Made by a program: the position numbers and the translations under genes. Source: Alphaproteobacteria bacterium (GTDB lineage Bacteria > Myxococcota_A > UBA796 > GCA-2862545). Taken from it: a stretch of 64,000 nt of DNA. Below are positions 1 to 12,172 of this stretch, one piece after another (positions within the stretch are counted from its first letter, which is position 1; each line of letters opens with the position of its first letter). The notes beneath the pieces are model-generated. The model was not told the origin of the DNA. It did not search any database and saw nothing but the letters and a program-made list of their open reading frames with translations. The stretch is taken from positions 186,001 to 250,000 of the forward strand of contig JACKET010000010.1 in the NCBI GenBank assembly GCA_020632875.1, written 5' to 3'.

Positions 1-2483
1 CCGAGCCGCCCGGAGACATCGACCTGCGCGCTGATCCGACCCGCGCCGAGCCCGAGCTCCTTCGGCGTCACGTGCTCCAGGCGGTCGAGCGGACCGGGCT
101 TGAGGGTGAGCGCCACATCGACGTCCGCGTTCGGGTCGAGGCCGGGAGACGCCAGGTTCGAGACGACCGGGATGGTCCCGTCGAGCACGGCGAGGGGCTC
201 GCCTGCGCTGCCGATGTCGAGGCGGGTCGCCACCTCCCCCTCCCGGAGCTCGAAGTGCCCCGCGAGGTCGAGCCACCGCGCGACATCCTCCATCCAGAAG
301 CCCTTCACGTCGGTGTCGCCCGTCACGACGGGGTCGCTCGCGTCGCCCGAGACGACGGCGTCGAGGTCGAGCAGCCCGGCGACGCCGGGGAACACGTCTG
401 GGAAGAGCTCGGCCAGCGCGTCGAGCTGGAGCGCCGTGACGCGCACCGCTCCGTCGACCGGCCCCTGGGTGGCGAGATCGCCCTTCACGACGAAGTCCCC
501 GTGCAGACCCCTCATCGCGAGCTTCGCGTCGTGCACGCCGCCCTCGACGACCGTGAGCGACACGCCCCCCTCGCTCTTCCACGCCAGCCGGGCCGTCGGC
601 GCCACGCGCAGGAAGTCGGCCTCGAGCCGCGCGCTCGCGAGGTCGTAGGCCCCCGCGGAGGCCATCAGCTCGCGCCCCCAGGCATCGAGCATCGCGTCGT
701 ACCGCACGCGGCTGCCGATCAGCCCCACGGTGGCCTTCCCGCCAGAGCCCGGGAACGTCTGCAGGTCGTAGGCGCCGAGCTCGATCCCGGCATCGACGGC
801 CATCTCGCCGACCTTCGGGAGCCGGAAGTCGAACTGCGCGTCGGCCGTCTCGAACCAGCCGAGATTGGGGTACCGCAGGGACTCGAGGTGCGCCGGCCCC
901 ACGGCCTGCAGGTCCTTGTTCCGCGAGGTGACGCGCACGTCGCTCGCCTCGAGCGTGCCGATCGCCAGCGCGTAGGCCACGCCGTCCGTGCCGGTCGCGT
1001 CGACGTCGAACGTGAAGTCGCTGCCGACGACCTCGCCGCGGAGGTCGGCGACCATGCGCTCGAACCGCACGTTCCCGGTGTACGTGAACGGCGCCATCAC
1101 GACGCGCCCGCCGACGCCGAAGCGCCCGAGGTCGTGCTTGATGTCGCCCGTGAGGGTGAGGTCGGCGGTGCCGGTGCCGCCGATCCCGTCGATGCCGAGC
1201 TCCGCGATCTCGGCCGGGTCGACGGTGCCCTTCACCTTCAGCGCCAGCGGGCCGGACACGAGGTCGATCGTCCCCGTGGCATCGAGCTGGCCGGCGATCC
1301 CGAAGAACGCGCCCTTCTCGATGGTCAGCACGCCGTGCTCGATCCGCGCGACCGCGTCGGTGTTCTCGAGGATGTAGAGGTCCTCCACGACCGCCTTGCC
1401 GCCGTACGTGATGCCCAGCGCGAGGTCGTCGGGGAACCGGATGCCCGTCGCGTCGAGGCCCACGCGGCCGTCCAGCACGACGGGCCGGCCCGCCGCCGGG
1501 TACGCGTCTTCGACATGGAAGTCGAGCGCGTCGATGTCGCCGCCCCAGGTGATCGTGTCGCCCACCCCCGCGCGACCGTCGACCACGAGGGACCCGCGGC
1601 TCTCGCCGATGCCCGCGAGCCGCCCGGTGATCGCCAGGGTCTCGGTGGGGCCCTTCACGGCGACCTCTCCGCCCCACGTGCCCGCGATCCCCACGTGGCT
1701 GGCGAGCGGATCGAGGGCCGCGAGGTCGACGGAGCCCACCGCGAGGGCGAGATCGAGGGACTCGGCGCCCGCCGTGCCGGACACCGCGATCTCGGACCCG
1801 GGTGCCGTGATGGCAGCACCCGTGAGGGTCGCGAGGGCGCCGTCCCACGAGACCGGGCCCTCGGCGCAGGCCACCGTCGGGCCGGGCACCAGCACGTGCG
1901 CGCACAGCGCCAGGTCGGACAGATCGAACACGGGGCCGTCCGTGCGGAGCGCGCCCTCGGCCACCACGCCGCGCACGTCCACCGCGGCGTCCTTGCGCAC
2001 GCGCGCCCCTTCGAGCGTCAGCGCGCGGACGTCGAAGTCGATGGGGAGCTGGAAGGGCTCGGTGCTCCCCGACGGCGGGCCGAAGAGGTCGGCGAGCTTC
2101 ATCCGCCCGTCGGGGCCGGCGTCGAGGACCAGCGCGAGTCCCGTCGCGTCGAGCTGGTGCACGACGAGCGGACCGTGCAGGAGCGTGCCGGCGTTGTACC
2201 TCGCCTTCGACGGACCGAGCTCGACGAGCGGGGCGCCGGTGCCGTCGACGATGCGCAGCCCGTCGATCTCGAGGTCGTACAGGACGTTCGTGTCGAGCCC
2301 GTCGATCTCGAACGCGCCCTCCGCCATCGTCGCCGTGACGGCCTGCTCGATGCGGCGCTCGAGCCAGTGGTTGCCGGCGGGCGTCCCGAGCCAGATCGTG
2401 AAGCCGAAGCCGCCCGCGAGCGTCACGCCGACCACGCCGAGGCCGAACAGCCCTAGCCCCACGACCCAGCGGCGCCACCGCAT
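1..2483 (-). CDS. tamB: TamB/AsmA-like translocation and assembly protein, 3' end cut by window edge
   Basis: This reading frame starts at the ATG at 2483 and stays open at the left edge, where its last visible residues translate normally; about 827 codons are present. The N-terminus has Arg residues followed by one hydrophobic segment (about residues 6-32), which suits an inner-membrane anchor. The rest is periplasmic-looking and made of repeated short beta-like segments rich in phrases such as IDGLRI and LDATGLAL, as in the beta-helical TamB/AsmA family. The TamB family links inner-membrane phospholipid or protein traffic to the outer membrane. Its ATG overlaps the TGA of the upstream Omp85 gene by one base (TGATG), so the two are translationally coupled; a TamA-TamB pair is the usual arrangement. 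The C-terminal DUF490 region that would confirm TamB lies outside the window. Confidence 0.8.
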   Translation of the reverse strand, partial: MRWRRWVVGLGLFGLGVVGVTLAGGFGFTIWLGTPAGNHWLERRIEQAVTATMAEGAFEIDGLDTNVLYDLEIDGLRIVDGTGAPLVELGPSKARYNAGTLLHGPLVVHQLDATGLALVLDAGPDGRMKLADLFGPPSGSTEPFQLPIDFDVRALTLEGARVRKDAAVDVRGVVAEGALRTDGPVFDLSDLALCAHVLVPGPTVACAEGPVSWDGALATLTGAAITAPGSEIAVSGTAGAESLDLALAVGSVDLAALDPLASHVGIAGTWGGEVAVKGPTETLAITGRLAGIGESRGSLVVDGRAGVGDTITWGGDIDALDFHVEDAYPAAGRPVVLDGRVGLDATGIRFPDDLALGITYGGKAVVEDLYILENTDAVARIEHGVLTIEKGAFFGIAGQLDATGTIDLVSGPLALKVKGTVDPAEIAELGIDGIGGTGTADLTLTGDIKHDLGRFGVGGRVVMAPFTYTGNVRFERMVADLRGEVVGSDFTFDVDATGTDGVAYALAIGTLEASDVRVTSRNKDLQAVGPAHLESLRYPNLGWFETADAQFDFRLPKVGEMAVDAGIELGAYDLQTFPGSGGKATVGLIGSRVRYDAMLDAWGRELMASAGAYDLASARLEADFLRVAPTARLAWKSEGGVSLTVVEGGVHDAKLAMRGLHGDFVVKGDLATQGPVDGAVRVTALQLDALAELFPDVFPGVAGLLDLDAVVSGDASDPVVTGDTDVKGFWMEDVARWLDLAGHFELREGEVATRLDIGSAGEPLAVLDGTIPVVSNLASPGLDPNADVDVALTLKPGPLDRLEHVTPKELGLGAGRISAQVDVSGRL

Positions 2484-4573
2484 CAGATGGCCTCGCCGAA
2501 CGCGCCGAAGACCATGATCGCCGGGAAGCGCGAGCACTTCGCGAACGCGTGCACCACGTCGAGCCGGCGCCGGTCGTCGTTCACGTCGCACGACGCCGCG
2601 TCTTCGTAGGTCTGGAAGTCCTCGAGGTACCGGGGCCGCACCGACACGTCGATCCGCAGCGGGCCGACCGGCGAGCCGTACCGCAGCCCCAGACCGCCCG
2701 CGAAGCGGAAGCCGTCGATCACCTGGATGCGGAAGTCCGTCGCACTGCGCCCGGGATTCGTGAGCGTCGCCACGTCGAGGAACGCGGCGTACGTGATGCC
2801 GTACGCGCCGTAGTAGCGGATCTCCTGCTGCACCACGGCGCCGAGGTTCCCGCCGACCTGGGCGTACGACACGACGCGACTGTCGCCCTCGCCTTCGACG
2901 GTGATGGCGTACGGGCCCATCCGTCCCGACGGGAACCCGCGCATCGAGGTCGCGCCGCCCGGGAAGAACAGCTCGGGGTACGGCAGGTTCTTGTTGTCCC
3001 CGATGGGGTAGAGCGCCTTGCCGTGGATGCGCGTGGCCCAGGTGAGCGGCACGTCCTTGCCCACGCGGATGGGCCGGAACAGGCGCCAGTCGCCCGTGAA
3101 CGCGAGGAACGCGAAGTCGCCCTCCTTCAGCGGGAACGCCGTGCGGAGGGTGGTGTTGAAGAAGCTGCCCCGCTTCGTCGACAGCGGGTCGTCGCGCCAG
3201 TCGAGCGTGAACCCGAAGTCGACGCTGGTGATCTGGTACGGGTTCACGAAGCCGTCGCCGAACAGCGCCTCGGCCTGGCGCCGCGCGGGGCGCGATTCGG
3301 TGTCGTAGTCGAGGTAGTCGAACTGCTCGATGTGCGGCCCGAGGCTCACGACGACGATGTCGGACGGGCGCCAGATGCTGCGGAAGTCGGCCTCGGGATT
3401 GAAGAAGCGCAGCGACCCCTGCTGCACGCCCTGCTCGATGTTGACCTCGAGCTGCTGGGCGACCTTCTGGCCCAGGATGCGCGGGTAGATCACGCTGCCG
3501 CGCACCTGCCACGTGGGGGCGAAGGGGCGGTCGCCCACGTTGGCCACGGCGCCGACCCGCGCCAGGAAGTCGAGCCCGATGAGCTGGGAGAGCAGGTTCG
3601 TGTGCTTGAACCGCATCGAGACGTTCGGCTCGAAGTTCTGCAGCCCCTGGATCTGGAAGCCCACACCGAAGCGGAGCGCGCGGAACTTCGCCTCGCGAAC
3701 GCGCACCCGGATCGGCACGTCCTTCCGGGTGGGGTCGGACAGGTCGGGCTCGACGCTGACGAGCGCGAAGGTGCCCATCCGGAAGAGCCGGTTCTGCGCC
3801 GCCACCAGCTCGTCGAGGCGGTACGGCTCGCCTTCGACGAGGCGCAGGTTCTGCGTGATGAACCTCGTCTTGACGTCCTGGTTGCCCTCGATCGTGATGG
3901 CGCCGTTGTTCGCGAGGATCCCCGGCTGCATCTCGAGCTTCACGTCGACCGCGTGCTCGTCGGGGAAGGCGTCGGTCTGCAGGTCGACGTTCGCGTACGC
4001 GTACCCGCGCTGCTTCAGCGTGACCTCGAGCTCGACGCGATCGGCCTCAGCCAGCTCGAGGTCGAACTGCTTCTTCTCCTTGAGGTACCCGGTGCGGAGG
4101 ACGGTGCGGCCGAGCCCACCCGTGGCGCGGCTGCCGCCCACCACGTCGTAGCTGCGCACGAGGCTCGGCTTGCCGGGCTCGACGATGCCGAGCACGTCGA
4201 CCACGCCTGCACGCCGCTTCTTCGAGTGCTTCACCCGCTTGACCGACCACCCGAGGAAGTGCGCGTCGAACCAGCCGTGGTGCGCGTACCAGACCTCGAG
4301 GCGGTAGGCGTCGCGCACGAGGAAGTCCCGGTTCAGCAGCTTCGGATCGACGAAGTACGTGATCGGGAACATCTTCACGCCGAACGCGGTGGCCGGCTGC
4401 TCCATCGCCTTGCGGAGCTGGTAGTCGTTGTGCCCGGAGAGCGCGCCGCCGTTCCCGTGGAATTCGATGCGGCGCACGATGTCGCCGCGCACCTTCCGAC
4501 GCGCCGGCGTGCACGCGGCGAGCAGGACCAGGAGCCACAACAGCCAGCGGCCGGCGCGCGCGGAAGCCACCAT
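2483..4573 (-). CDS. Omp85-family outer-membrane protein (TamA/BamA-like) with lipobox
   Basis: The 696-residue protein has POTRA-like N-terminal repeats (about residues 30-300) and then a beta-barrel. The Omp85 signature appears near residue 545 as GGATSMRGF, and the late-barrel motif GLGLRYGSPVGPLRIDV is present. Omp85 proteins insert or export proteins at the outer membrane; with tamB directly downstream (one-base overlap), a TamA role is most likely, although BamA cannot be excluded from sequence alone. The signal sequence ends LLVLLAAC near residue 21, which reads as a lipobox, so the protein may be lipidated before its POTRA domains. That is unusual for TamA/BamA. The start is the ATG at 4573, upstream of which lies a 69-base divergent region shared with the next plus-strand gene. 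Confidence 0.85.
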   Translation of the reverse strand: MVASARAGRWLLWLLVLLAACTPARRKVRGDIVRRIEFHGNGGALSGHNDYQLRKAMEQPATAFGVKMFPITYFVDPKLLNRDFLVRDAYRLEVWYAHHGWFDAHFLGWSVKRVKHSKKRRAGVVDVLGIVEPGKPSLVRSYDVVGGSRATGGLGRTVLRTGYLKEKKQFDLELAEADRVELEVTLKQRGYAYANVDLQTDAFPDEHAVDVKLEMQPGILANNGAITIEGNQDVKTRFITQNLRLVEGEPYRLDELVAAQNRLFRMGTFALVSVEPDLSDPTRKDVPIRVRVREAKFRALRFGVGFQIQGLQNFEPNVSMRFKHTNLLSQLIGLDFLARVGAVANVGDRPFAPTWQVRGSVIYPRILGQKVAQQLEVNIEQGVQQGSLRFFNPEADFRSIWRPSDIVVVSLGPHIEQFDYLDYDTESRPARRQAEALFGDGFVNPYQITSVDFGFTLDWRDDPLSTKRGSFFNTTLRTAFPLKEGDFAFLAFTGDWRLFRPIRVGKDVPLTWATRIHGKALYPIGDNKNLPYPELFFPGGATSMRGFPSGRMGPYAITVEGEGDSRVVSYAQVGGNLGAVVQQEIRYYGAYGITYAAFLDVATLTNPGRSATDFRIQVIDGFRFAGGLGLRYGSPVGPLRIDVSVRPRYLEDFQTYEDAASCDVNDDRRRLDVVHAFAKCSRFPAIMVFGAFGEAI

Positions 4574-4642
4574 GCGCGCAGCCTAACCCGCGTGGGTTCG
4601 CGCCCCACCCTCGCCAGTGCTACACCCGGGCGGGGAGGAACC

Positions 4643-5242
4643 ATGACACCCGCGGTGCGTTCGGTGCTGTTGTTCGCGGTGGGCTGGGCGCTGGCCTGCG
4701 CGGCGCTGTTCCTGTTCCTCGCGGGGTTCTTCACGTCGTGGGAGGGCGTGGCCGTGTCGGTTCGCGACGCGAACCCCGATCGGGCCGTGTACAGCGTGCT
4801 CGTCGTCGAGCCCGACGGCGACCGGTTCGAGGTCGACTGGCCGAAGTACGCCATCGACGGTCTGAAGCTCGGGATCGATCCGCTCGCCCTGCCTCCGAAG
4901 CCGCTGCCCGAGGACCTGCCGACGACCACCAAGGCGCCGTGGGGCATGTCGTTCACCGTCACGACCGAAGGTGGCGGCACCCGCACCGCAGCGACGCCCC
5001 AGCCCCAGGCCCTCGCCATCGCCGTGCTCGTGTTCCTGCTCGGCCTCGGCGGCCGCAACATGATGGTCGCCGGCTCGCCGATCTCGATCGAGCCGCGGGG
5101 CATCACGCTCCCGAAGACCCAGAAGCCACCGGGCGCGGCGTCGTCCGGAGGGGACGAGGGCGGCGGGTCGACCGCACCGCGGCGGCCGAAGAAGGGCCCC
5201 CCGCCGGGCAAGCCGCGCCGCGGGGGCGGGAGGAGGCGCTAG
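4643..5242 (+). CDS. Small two-TM membrane protein with basic Pro/Gly-rich tail
   Basis: This 199-residue protein starts at the ATG at 4643, six bases after a strong GGGGAGGAA ribosome site. A hydrophobic segment lies at about residues 5-30, an extracytoplasmic-looking domain follows (about 35-120), and a second hydrophobic segment lies at about 122-140. The C-terminal 40 residues are rich in Pro, Gly, Arg and Lys. I do not recognise a family. The stop is only 2 bases before the next start, so it is very likely co-transcribed with the asparagine-synthetase-like gene. No catalytic motif is visible. Confidence 0.75.
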   Translation: MTPAVRSVLLFAVGWALACAALFLFLAGFFTSWEGVAVSVRDANPDRAVYSVLVVEPDGDRFEVDWPKYAIDGLKLGIDPLALPPKPLPEDLPTTTKAPWGMSFTVTTEGGGTRTAATPQPQALAIAVLVFLLGLGGRNMMVAGSPISIEPRGITLPKTQKPPGAASSGGDEGGGSTAPRRPKKGPPPGKPRRGGGRRR

Positions 5243-5244
5243 AG

Positions 5245-7083
5245 ATGGGCGGTCTCGCCGGGTTGATCCACTTCGCGGGCGACGCGCCGTCGCGCGAGCG
5301 GGTCGAGCAGATGGGCGACTCGGTCGCCGTCCGCGGGCCGGATGGGGAGGGGGCCTTCGCCGAGGGGCGGGTGGCGTTCGCGCACCGCACGCGCAGCCTC
5401 GCGTCGCGGCCCATCGTGCAGCCCGTCGTCACCGACGATGTCGTGTTGATGCTCGACGGCTGGATCTACGACCACACCGTGCCGGGGCACTTCATGGGCC
5501 CCGCCGCCCCCGAGCCCACCGACTCGCAGACCCTGCTCGCCGCCTGGCAGCGCTGGGGGCGTCGGTTCGTCGAGCACGTCGAGGGCGACTTCGCGGTGGC
5601 GGTCTGGGAGCGGAAGGACGAGCGCCTGCACCTGTTTCGCGACCGCTTCGGCATCCGGCCCCTCTTCTGGACCCGGAAGGACGGGCGGTTCGGCTTCGCG
5701 AGCACCCTGCCCGCCCTGCTGCACCTCGACTGGGTCGAGCGCGAGCCCGACCCCGATCGACTGGCGGAGTACCTGTCGTTCCAGGTGGTGCACGCACCGC
5801 GCACGCTGGTGCGCAGCGTGCACCAGGTCGAGCCCGGCCACTGGCTCACGGTCGACGCGAAGAGCCTCGTGACCCGGCGGTGGTGGGCGATCCGCTACGC
5901 GCCGAAGGGCACTGCGCGGCCCCGTGACAGCGAGATCATCGACACGCTGCAGGAGAACGTGGCCCGCGCCGTGCGCCGGCGCGTGCCGAAGGAGACCGAG
6001 GTCGGGCTGTACCTCTCGGGCGGCCTCGGCAGCACGGCCATCGCGGCCGCCGCACGCCGGCTGTACCTGAACCTCCCGACGTTCACGCTGTCGTTCGCCG
6101 ACGACCCGTACCCCGAGCTCCCGTTCGCGGGGCGGGTCGCGCGGCTGCTGGGCCTCGAGCACCACGAGCTCACCGTGGGCTCGGCGGATGTCGCGGCGGC
6201 GTTCGTGCCGACCGTCCGCGCGCTCGGCCATCCGATCGGCAATCCCACGGCCATCCTCCAGGGCCTGCTCGCGCGGGAGGCCCGCCAGCGCGTGCGCGTC
6301 GTGCTGGCCGGCGACGGGGGTCCCGAGCTGTTCGGCGGCCGCATGCTCGACCGCTTCCAGCAACAGCTCCGCACCCTGAAGGCCGGCCGGATGCTGCCGC
6401 GGGCCACCCGCAAGCTGCTCGGCCGCGTGCTGGGCCCGAAGGGCACGGCCCTGACGACGGATCCCGACCGCCTCGCGCTCGAGCTCGGCATCGGCGGCGC
6501 GAACCTCTTCTCCGAGGCCGACCGCCGCGCGGTGCTCGCGGATGCCGCGTGGGTGCGTCCCGGGGTCCGGCAGGACGTGCTGGGCCTGTTCCACACGAAC
6601 CTCGACACCGACCCGATCAACACGGCCCTGCACGGCTTCCTGCGCAGCTGGCTCGGTGAAGGCGCGCTCGCGCGGGCCGATCGCACCGCGACCGCCGCGG
6701 GGCTCGACGCCCGCTTCCCGCTGCTCGACCACGAGATCGTGACGTATGCCGCGGGCCTGCCGGGCTCCGTGAAGGTCCGCCGCGTCGGGGGCAGCCTGCA
6801 CTCGCGCTGGCCCCTGCGCGCCATGCTCGACGGGGTCCTGCCCGCGCCCCTCGTCAACCGGCCGCGCCGCGGCATGCCGAGCCCGCCCGACGGCTGGCTC
6901 GCGAACGCAGGTCGCCTGTTCTTCGAAGAGCGCTGGGAGCTGCTGCGCGAGGATCCGCTCGGCCTCTTCGACGCCGCGGGGCTCGAGGGGATGCGCGCGC
7001 GTCTCGCGAGCCATCCCGAGGTGTCGCTGCAGTTCTGGGCGCTGTTCGTGCTCGATGCGTGGATGCGCGACCTCCGGCCTTGA
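5245..7083 (+). CDS. Asparagine synthetase (glutamine-hydrolysing)-like protein with altered active sites
   Basis: The 612-residue protein has the two-domain layout of class B asparagine synthetases: an N-terminal Ntn-type glutaminase fold (about 1-210, with RGPDGEG at 30-36 and RDRFGIRPLF at 132-141) and a C-terminal ATP-pyrophosphatase domain. Key residues differ. The catalytic Cys2 of the family is replaced (it begins MGGLAG rather than MCGIAG). The PP-loop reads SGGLGS at 258-263 instead of SGGxDS. The later GDGGDE motif reads GDGGPE at 356-361. Glutamine-dependent asparagine synthesis is therefore unlikely; the protein could use ammonia, catalyse another adenylation as beta-lactam or lasso-peptide synthetases do, or be inactive. 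The start at 5245 has an AGGAGG site. A peroxiredoxin follows after 29 bases. Confidence 0.85.
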   Translation: MGGLAGLIHFAGDAPSRERVEQMGDSVAVRGPDGEGAFAEGRVAFAHRTRSLASRPIVQPVVTDDVVLMLDGWIYDHTVPGHFMGPAAPEPTDSQTLLAAWQRWGRRFVEHVEGDFAVAVWERKDERLHLFRDRFGIRPLFWTRKDGRFGFASTLPALLHLDWVEREPDPDRLAEYLSFQVVHAPRTLVRSVHQVEPGHWLTVDAKSLVTRRWWAIRYAPKGTARPRDSEIIDTLQENVARAVRRRVPKETEVGLYLSGGLGSTAIAAAARRLYLNLPTFTLSFADDPYPELPFAGRVARLLGLEHHELTVGSADVAAAFVPTVRALGHPIGNPTAILQGLLAREARQRVRVVLAGDGGPELFGGRMLDRFQQQLRTLKAGRMLPRATRKLLGRVLGPKGTALTTDPDRLALELGIGGANLFSEADRRAVLADAAWVRPGVRQDVLGLFHTNLDTDPINTALHGFLRSWLGEGALARADRTATAAGLDARFPLLDHEIVTYAAGLPGSVKVRRVGGSLHSRWPLRAMLDGVLPAPLVNRPRRGMPSPPDGWLANAGRLFFEERWELLREDPLGLFDAAGLEGMRARLASHPEVSLQFWALFVLDAWMRDLRP

Positions 7084-7112
7084 TAGGGGCCGCTCCAACC
7101 CTGGAGCACCCC

Positions 7113-7589
7113 ATGTCCATCGAGCCCGGTCAGCCGATCCCCAGCGCCACCCTCCACGAGGGCACGCCCGCGAATGCCGTCGACCCCGCCGCGATCTTCG
7201 CGAAGGGCAAGCACATCCTCTTCGCGGTGCCGGGCGCCTACACGCCTGGCTGCAGCAAGACCCACCTGCCCGGCTACGTCGACGGCTACGCCGGCCTGAA
7301 GGCCCGCGGCGTCGACAGCATCGCGTGCGTCGCCGTGAACGACGCGTTCGTGATGAGCGCGTGGGGCGAGGCCCAGGGCGCCACCGGCAAGATCCGCATG
7401 CTCGCCGACCCGTCCGCGGCGTTCACCCGCGCGCTCGGCCTCGACGTGAACGCGGCGTCGCTCGGCGGCACCCGGTCGAAGCGCTACGCGATGATCATCG
7501 AAGACGGCGTGGTGAAGCACCTCCAGGTCGAGCCCGACGGCTTCGGTCTGTCGTGCTCGCTCGCGCCGTCGATCGCCGACCTCGTCTGA
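7113..7589 (+). CDS. Peroxiredoxin, Prx5 type
   Basis: This 158-residue protein has the typical length of the Prx5/AhpE-like thiol peroxidases that reduce hydrogen peroxide and alkyl hydroperoxides. The peroxidatic site PGAYTPGCSKTHLPGY is present with Cys47 as the attacking residue. The Met start at 7113 is chosen over an in-frame upstream ATG at 7059, which lies inside the previous gene, because a GGAG site sits 6 bases before it. It lies 29 bases after the asparagine-synthetase-like gene and ends directly against the stop of the convergent gene at 7590. The thiol reductant is not evident from the neighbours. Confidence 0.93.
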   Translation: MSIEPGQPIPSATLHEGTPANAVDPAAIFAKGKHILFAVPGAYTPGCSKTHLPGYVDGYAGLKARGVDSIACVAVNDAFVMSAWGEAQGATGKIRMLADPSAAFTRALGLDVNAASLGGTRSKRYAMIIEDGVVKHLQVEPDGFGLSCSLAPSIADLV

Positions 7590-8444
7590 TCAGAACGCGA
7601 AGCCCACGCCCACCGCTGCGACGCCGAGCCCGAGCAGGCCGAGCCCGCTGATCCGGGTGCCGGCGTGCTCGTGGTAGCGCGCCCGCAGGTCGTCGTAGCT
7701 GGTGGCGTCGTCCATCGCGGCGCTGCGCTCGACCGAGACGCCGAGCAGCACGCCGCCCGCGACCACCGCGCCGGCTCCGCCCACGATCAGCGGGTCGATC
7801 TTGCGGCGGGGTCGCTCGGAGGCCGGCTTCGGCGGCTCGGGCTCGGGGCCCACGACGGGCTCTGGCGCGGGTGCGGGAGCCGCGGTGCCCGTGGGCACCT
7901 CGGTGTCGATGCGCATGCGCTCGTTCGGCGGAACCCACAGGATCTGGCTCCACTGCACCGCGCCGGACGCGTCGGCGACCTGGAGCGCGTGCAGGCCCGA
8001 CGGCATCTCGACCGGGTTCTCGGCGACCGCCGCGCCGTCGAGCCAGGCCTGGTTGGAGCCGAGCGCGGGCACGAGCTCGACGCGCCCCGCCTGCGTGGAC
8101 TCCTGCCGCGCGGCGTCGTACTGCGCCCGCATCGCCGGGCCGTAGGCGTCGTCCCACCTTCCGGGGGACGCGCGGTGAGCCGCGGCGAAGGCGTCCGTCG
8201 CGGCCTCGGCGTCCTCCTGGACCGTTCGCAGCACGCCTTCGAGCAGCCACAGCTCGGCGAGCACCTCGGGATCGAACCGCTCCTCACAGGCGAGCAGCGC
8301 CTCCTCCGCGGCCTTCAGGCGCTTCTCGGCCTCCGCCGTCTCGACGTCGAGCAGGGCGCGGTTCGTCGCCTCGAGCAGCGGGGCGACCGAGCGGCACCCG
8401 CCTTCGGCGCCCAGCGCGACGGAGAGCGCGAGCCACAGGGTCAT
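7590..8444 (-). CDS. Secreted TPR/PEGA-like membrane protein
   Basis: This 284-residue protein has a short signal sequence ending near AEGGC, an alpha-helical Ala/Glu-rich first half resembling tetratricopeptide repeats, and a middle part (about 118-170) resembling a PEGA-type beta domain. A Pro/Glu linker follows, then two hydrophobic segments near the C-terminus (around 218-240 and 265-284). Proteins of this build are common in myxobacteria, with no assigned reaction. Its ATG overlaps the stop of the MopE-like lipoprotein gene by four bases (ATGA), so it is the last gene of an overlapping three-gene set. The stop abuts that of the convergent peroxiredoxin gene. Confidence 0.75.
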   Translation of the reverse strand: MTLWLALSVALGAEGGCRSVAPLLEATNRALLDVETAEAEKRLKAAEEALLACEERFDPEVLAELWLLEGVLRTVQEDAEAATDAFAAAHRASPGRWDDAYGPAMRAQYDAARQESTQAGRVELVPALGSNQAWLDGAAVAENPVEMPSGLHALQVADASGAVQWSQILWVPPNERMRIDTEVPTGTAAPAPAPEPVVGPEPEPPKPASERPRRKIDPLIVGGAGAVVAGGVLLGVSVERSAAMDDATSYDDLRARYHEHAGTRISGLGLLGLGVAAVGVGFAF

Positions 8445-9087
8445 TCCGGCACCCCGAACGTCTCCCAGTCGTGCGGGTCGGGCACGGGCCGCATGCACGC
8501 GACGGAGGCCACGGTGTCGGGCGCGGCGGCGACGAGCCCGGTGCCGTCCCAGATCAACGGGCCGTCGGGCACCGGCCCACCCACCGCGGTCCACGACGCG
8601 TGCACCGGCAGCGAGCGCCCCGTCACCCAGATCGAGTCGGCGGAGCCTTCGATCGCGCTGCGGGGGCCCCCGAGGAACCCGCCCCACCCGGGCTCGCAGC
8701 GGTCTTCGGCCTCGAAGAGCAGCAGGGGATCGTCGAGGACGACGACCACCCACTCGGCCTGCTCGTCTCCGTCGCCGAGGTTCGCGTTCGTCACGCCCGC
8801 CGTCACCGCGAGCGCCTCGCCGAACGCCGACGGGCACAGCCCGCTCGTGTCGGCCGTGATCGAGACGGTGGTGTCGTCGCAGTCGAGCAGGTTGTTCACG
8901 CGCCCGGACACCGGCTCGGGCGACACGATGGGATCGGCCGCGGGGTCGCCCCAGCCGTCGCCGTCGGCATCGGGCCACCAGGGCCGGTCGGTGCACCCGT
9001 ACTCCGGGTGGCACAGCGCCTTCTGCCGCTCCACGAACCGATCCTGATCGAGCAGACATCCCGGGAGCACCAGGAGCCACGTCCATC

Positions 9088-9091
<4 letters not shown>
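8441..9091 (-). CDS. Lipoprotein with Asp/Cys MopE-like metal-binding motif
   Basis: The 216-residue product begins MRWTWLLVLPGC, a compact signal with lipobox LPGC, so it should be lipid-anchored. After the signal it carries DADGDGWGD and LLDCDDT, which resemble one unit of the MopE-type metal-binding repeat. The rest has no recognisable domain and contains several Cys residues that could pair. It overlaps the TSP3 gene before it and the TPR/PEGA-like gene after it by four bases each (ATGA), which argues for one transcript and a shared surface role. The function is unknown. Confidence 0.75.
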
Positions 9092-12138
<3,047 letters not shown>

Positions 12139-12172
12139 GCGGCCATTCTGGCACAGCGCCGCGGGCGTTGCG

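Noticed and set aside
72..2456. Long plus-strand open frame of 794 codons opposite tamB
   Set aside because: It is an antisense shadow typical of high-GC coding DNA: the product is Arg/Glu/Val-rich with no fold, whereas the minus frame gives a proper membrane anchor and TamB-like repeats.
5245..7589. Lasso-peptide or beta-lactam type biosynthetic cluster around the asparagine-synthetase-like gene
   Set aside because: No precursor peptide, protease or transporter lies next to it; neighbours are a small membrane protein and a peroxiredoxin.
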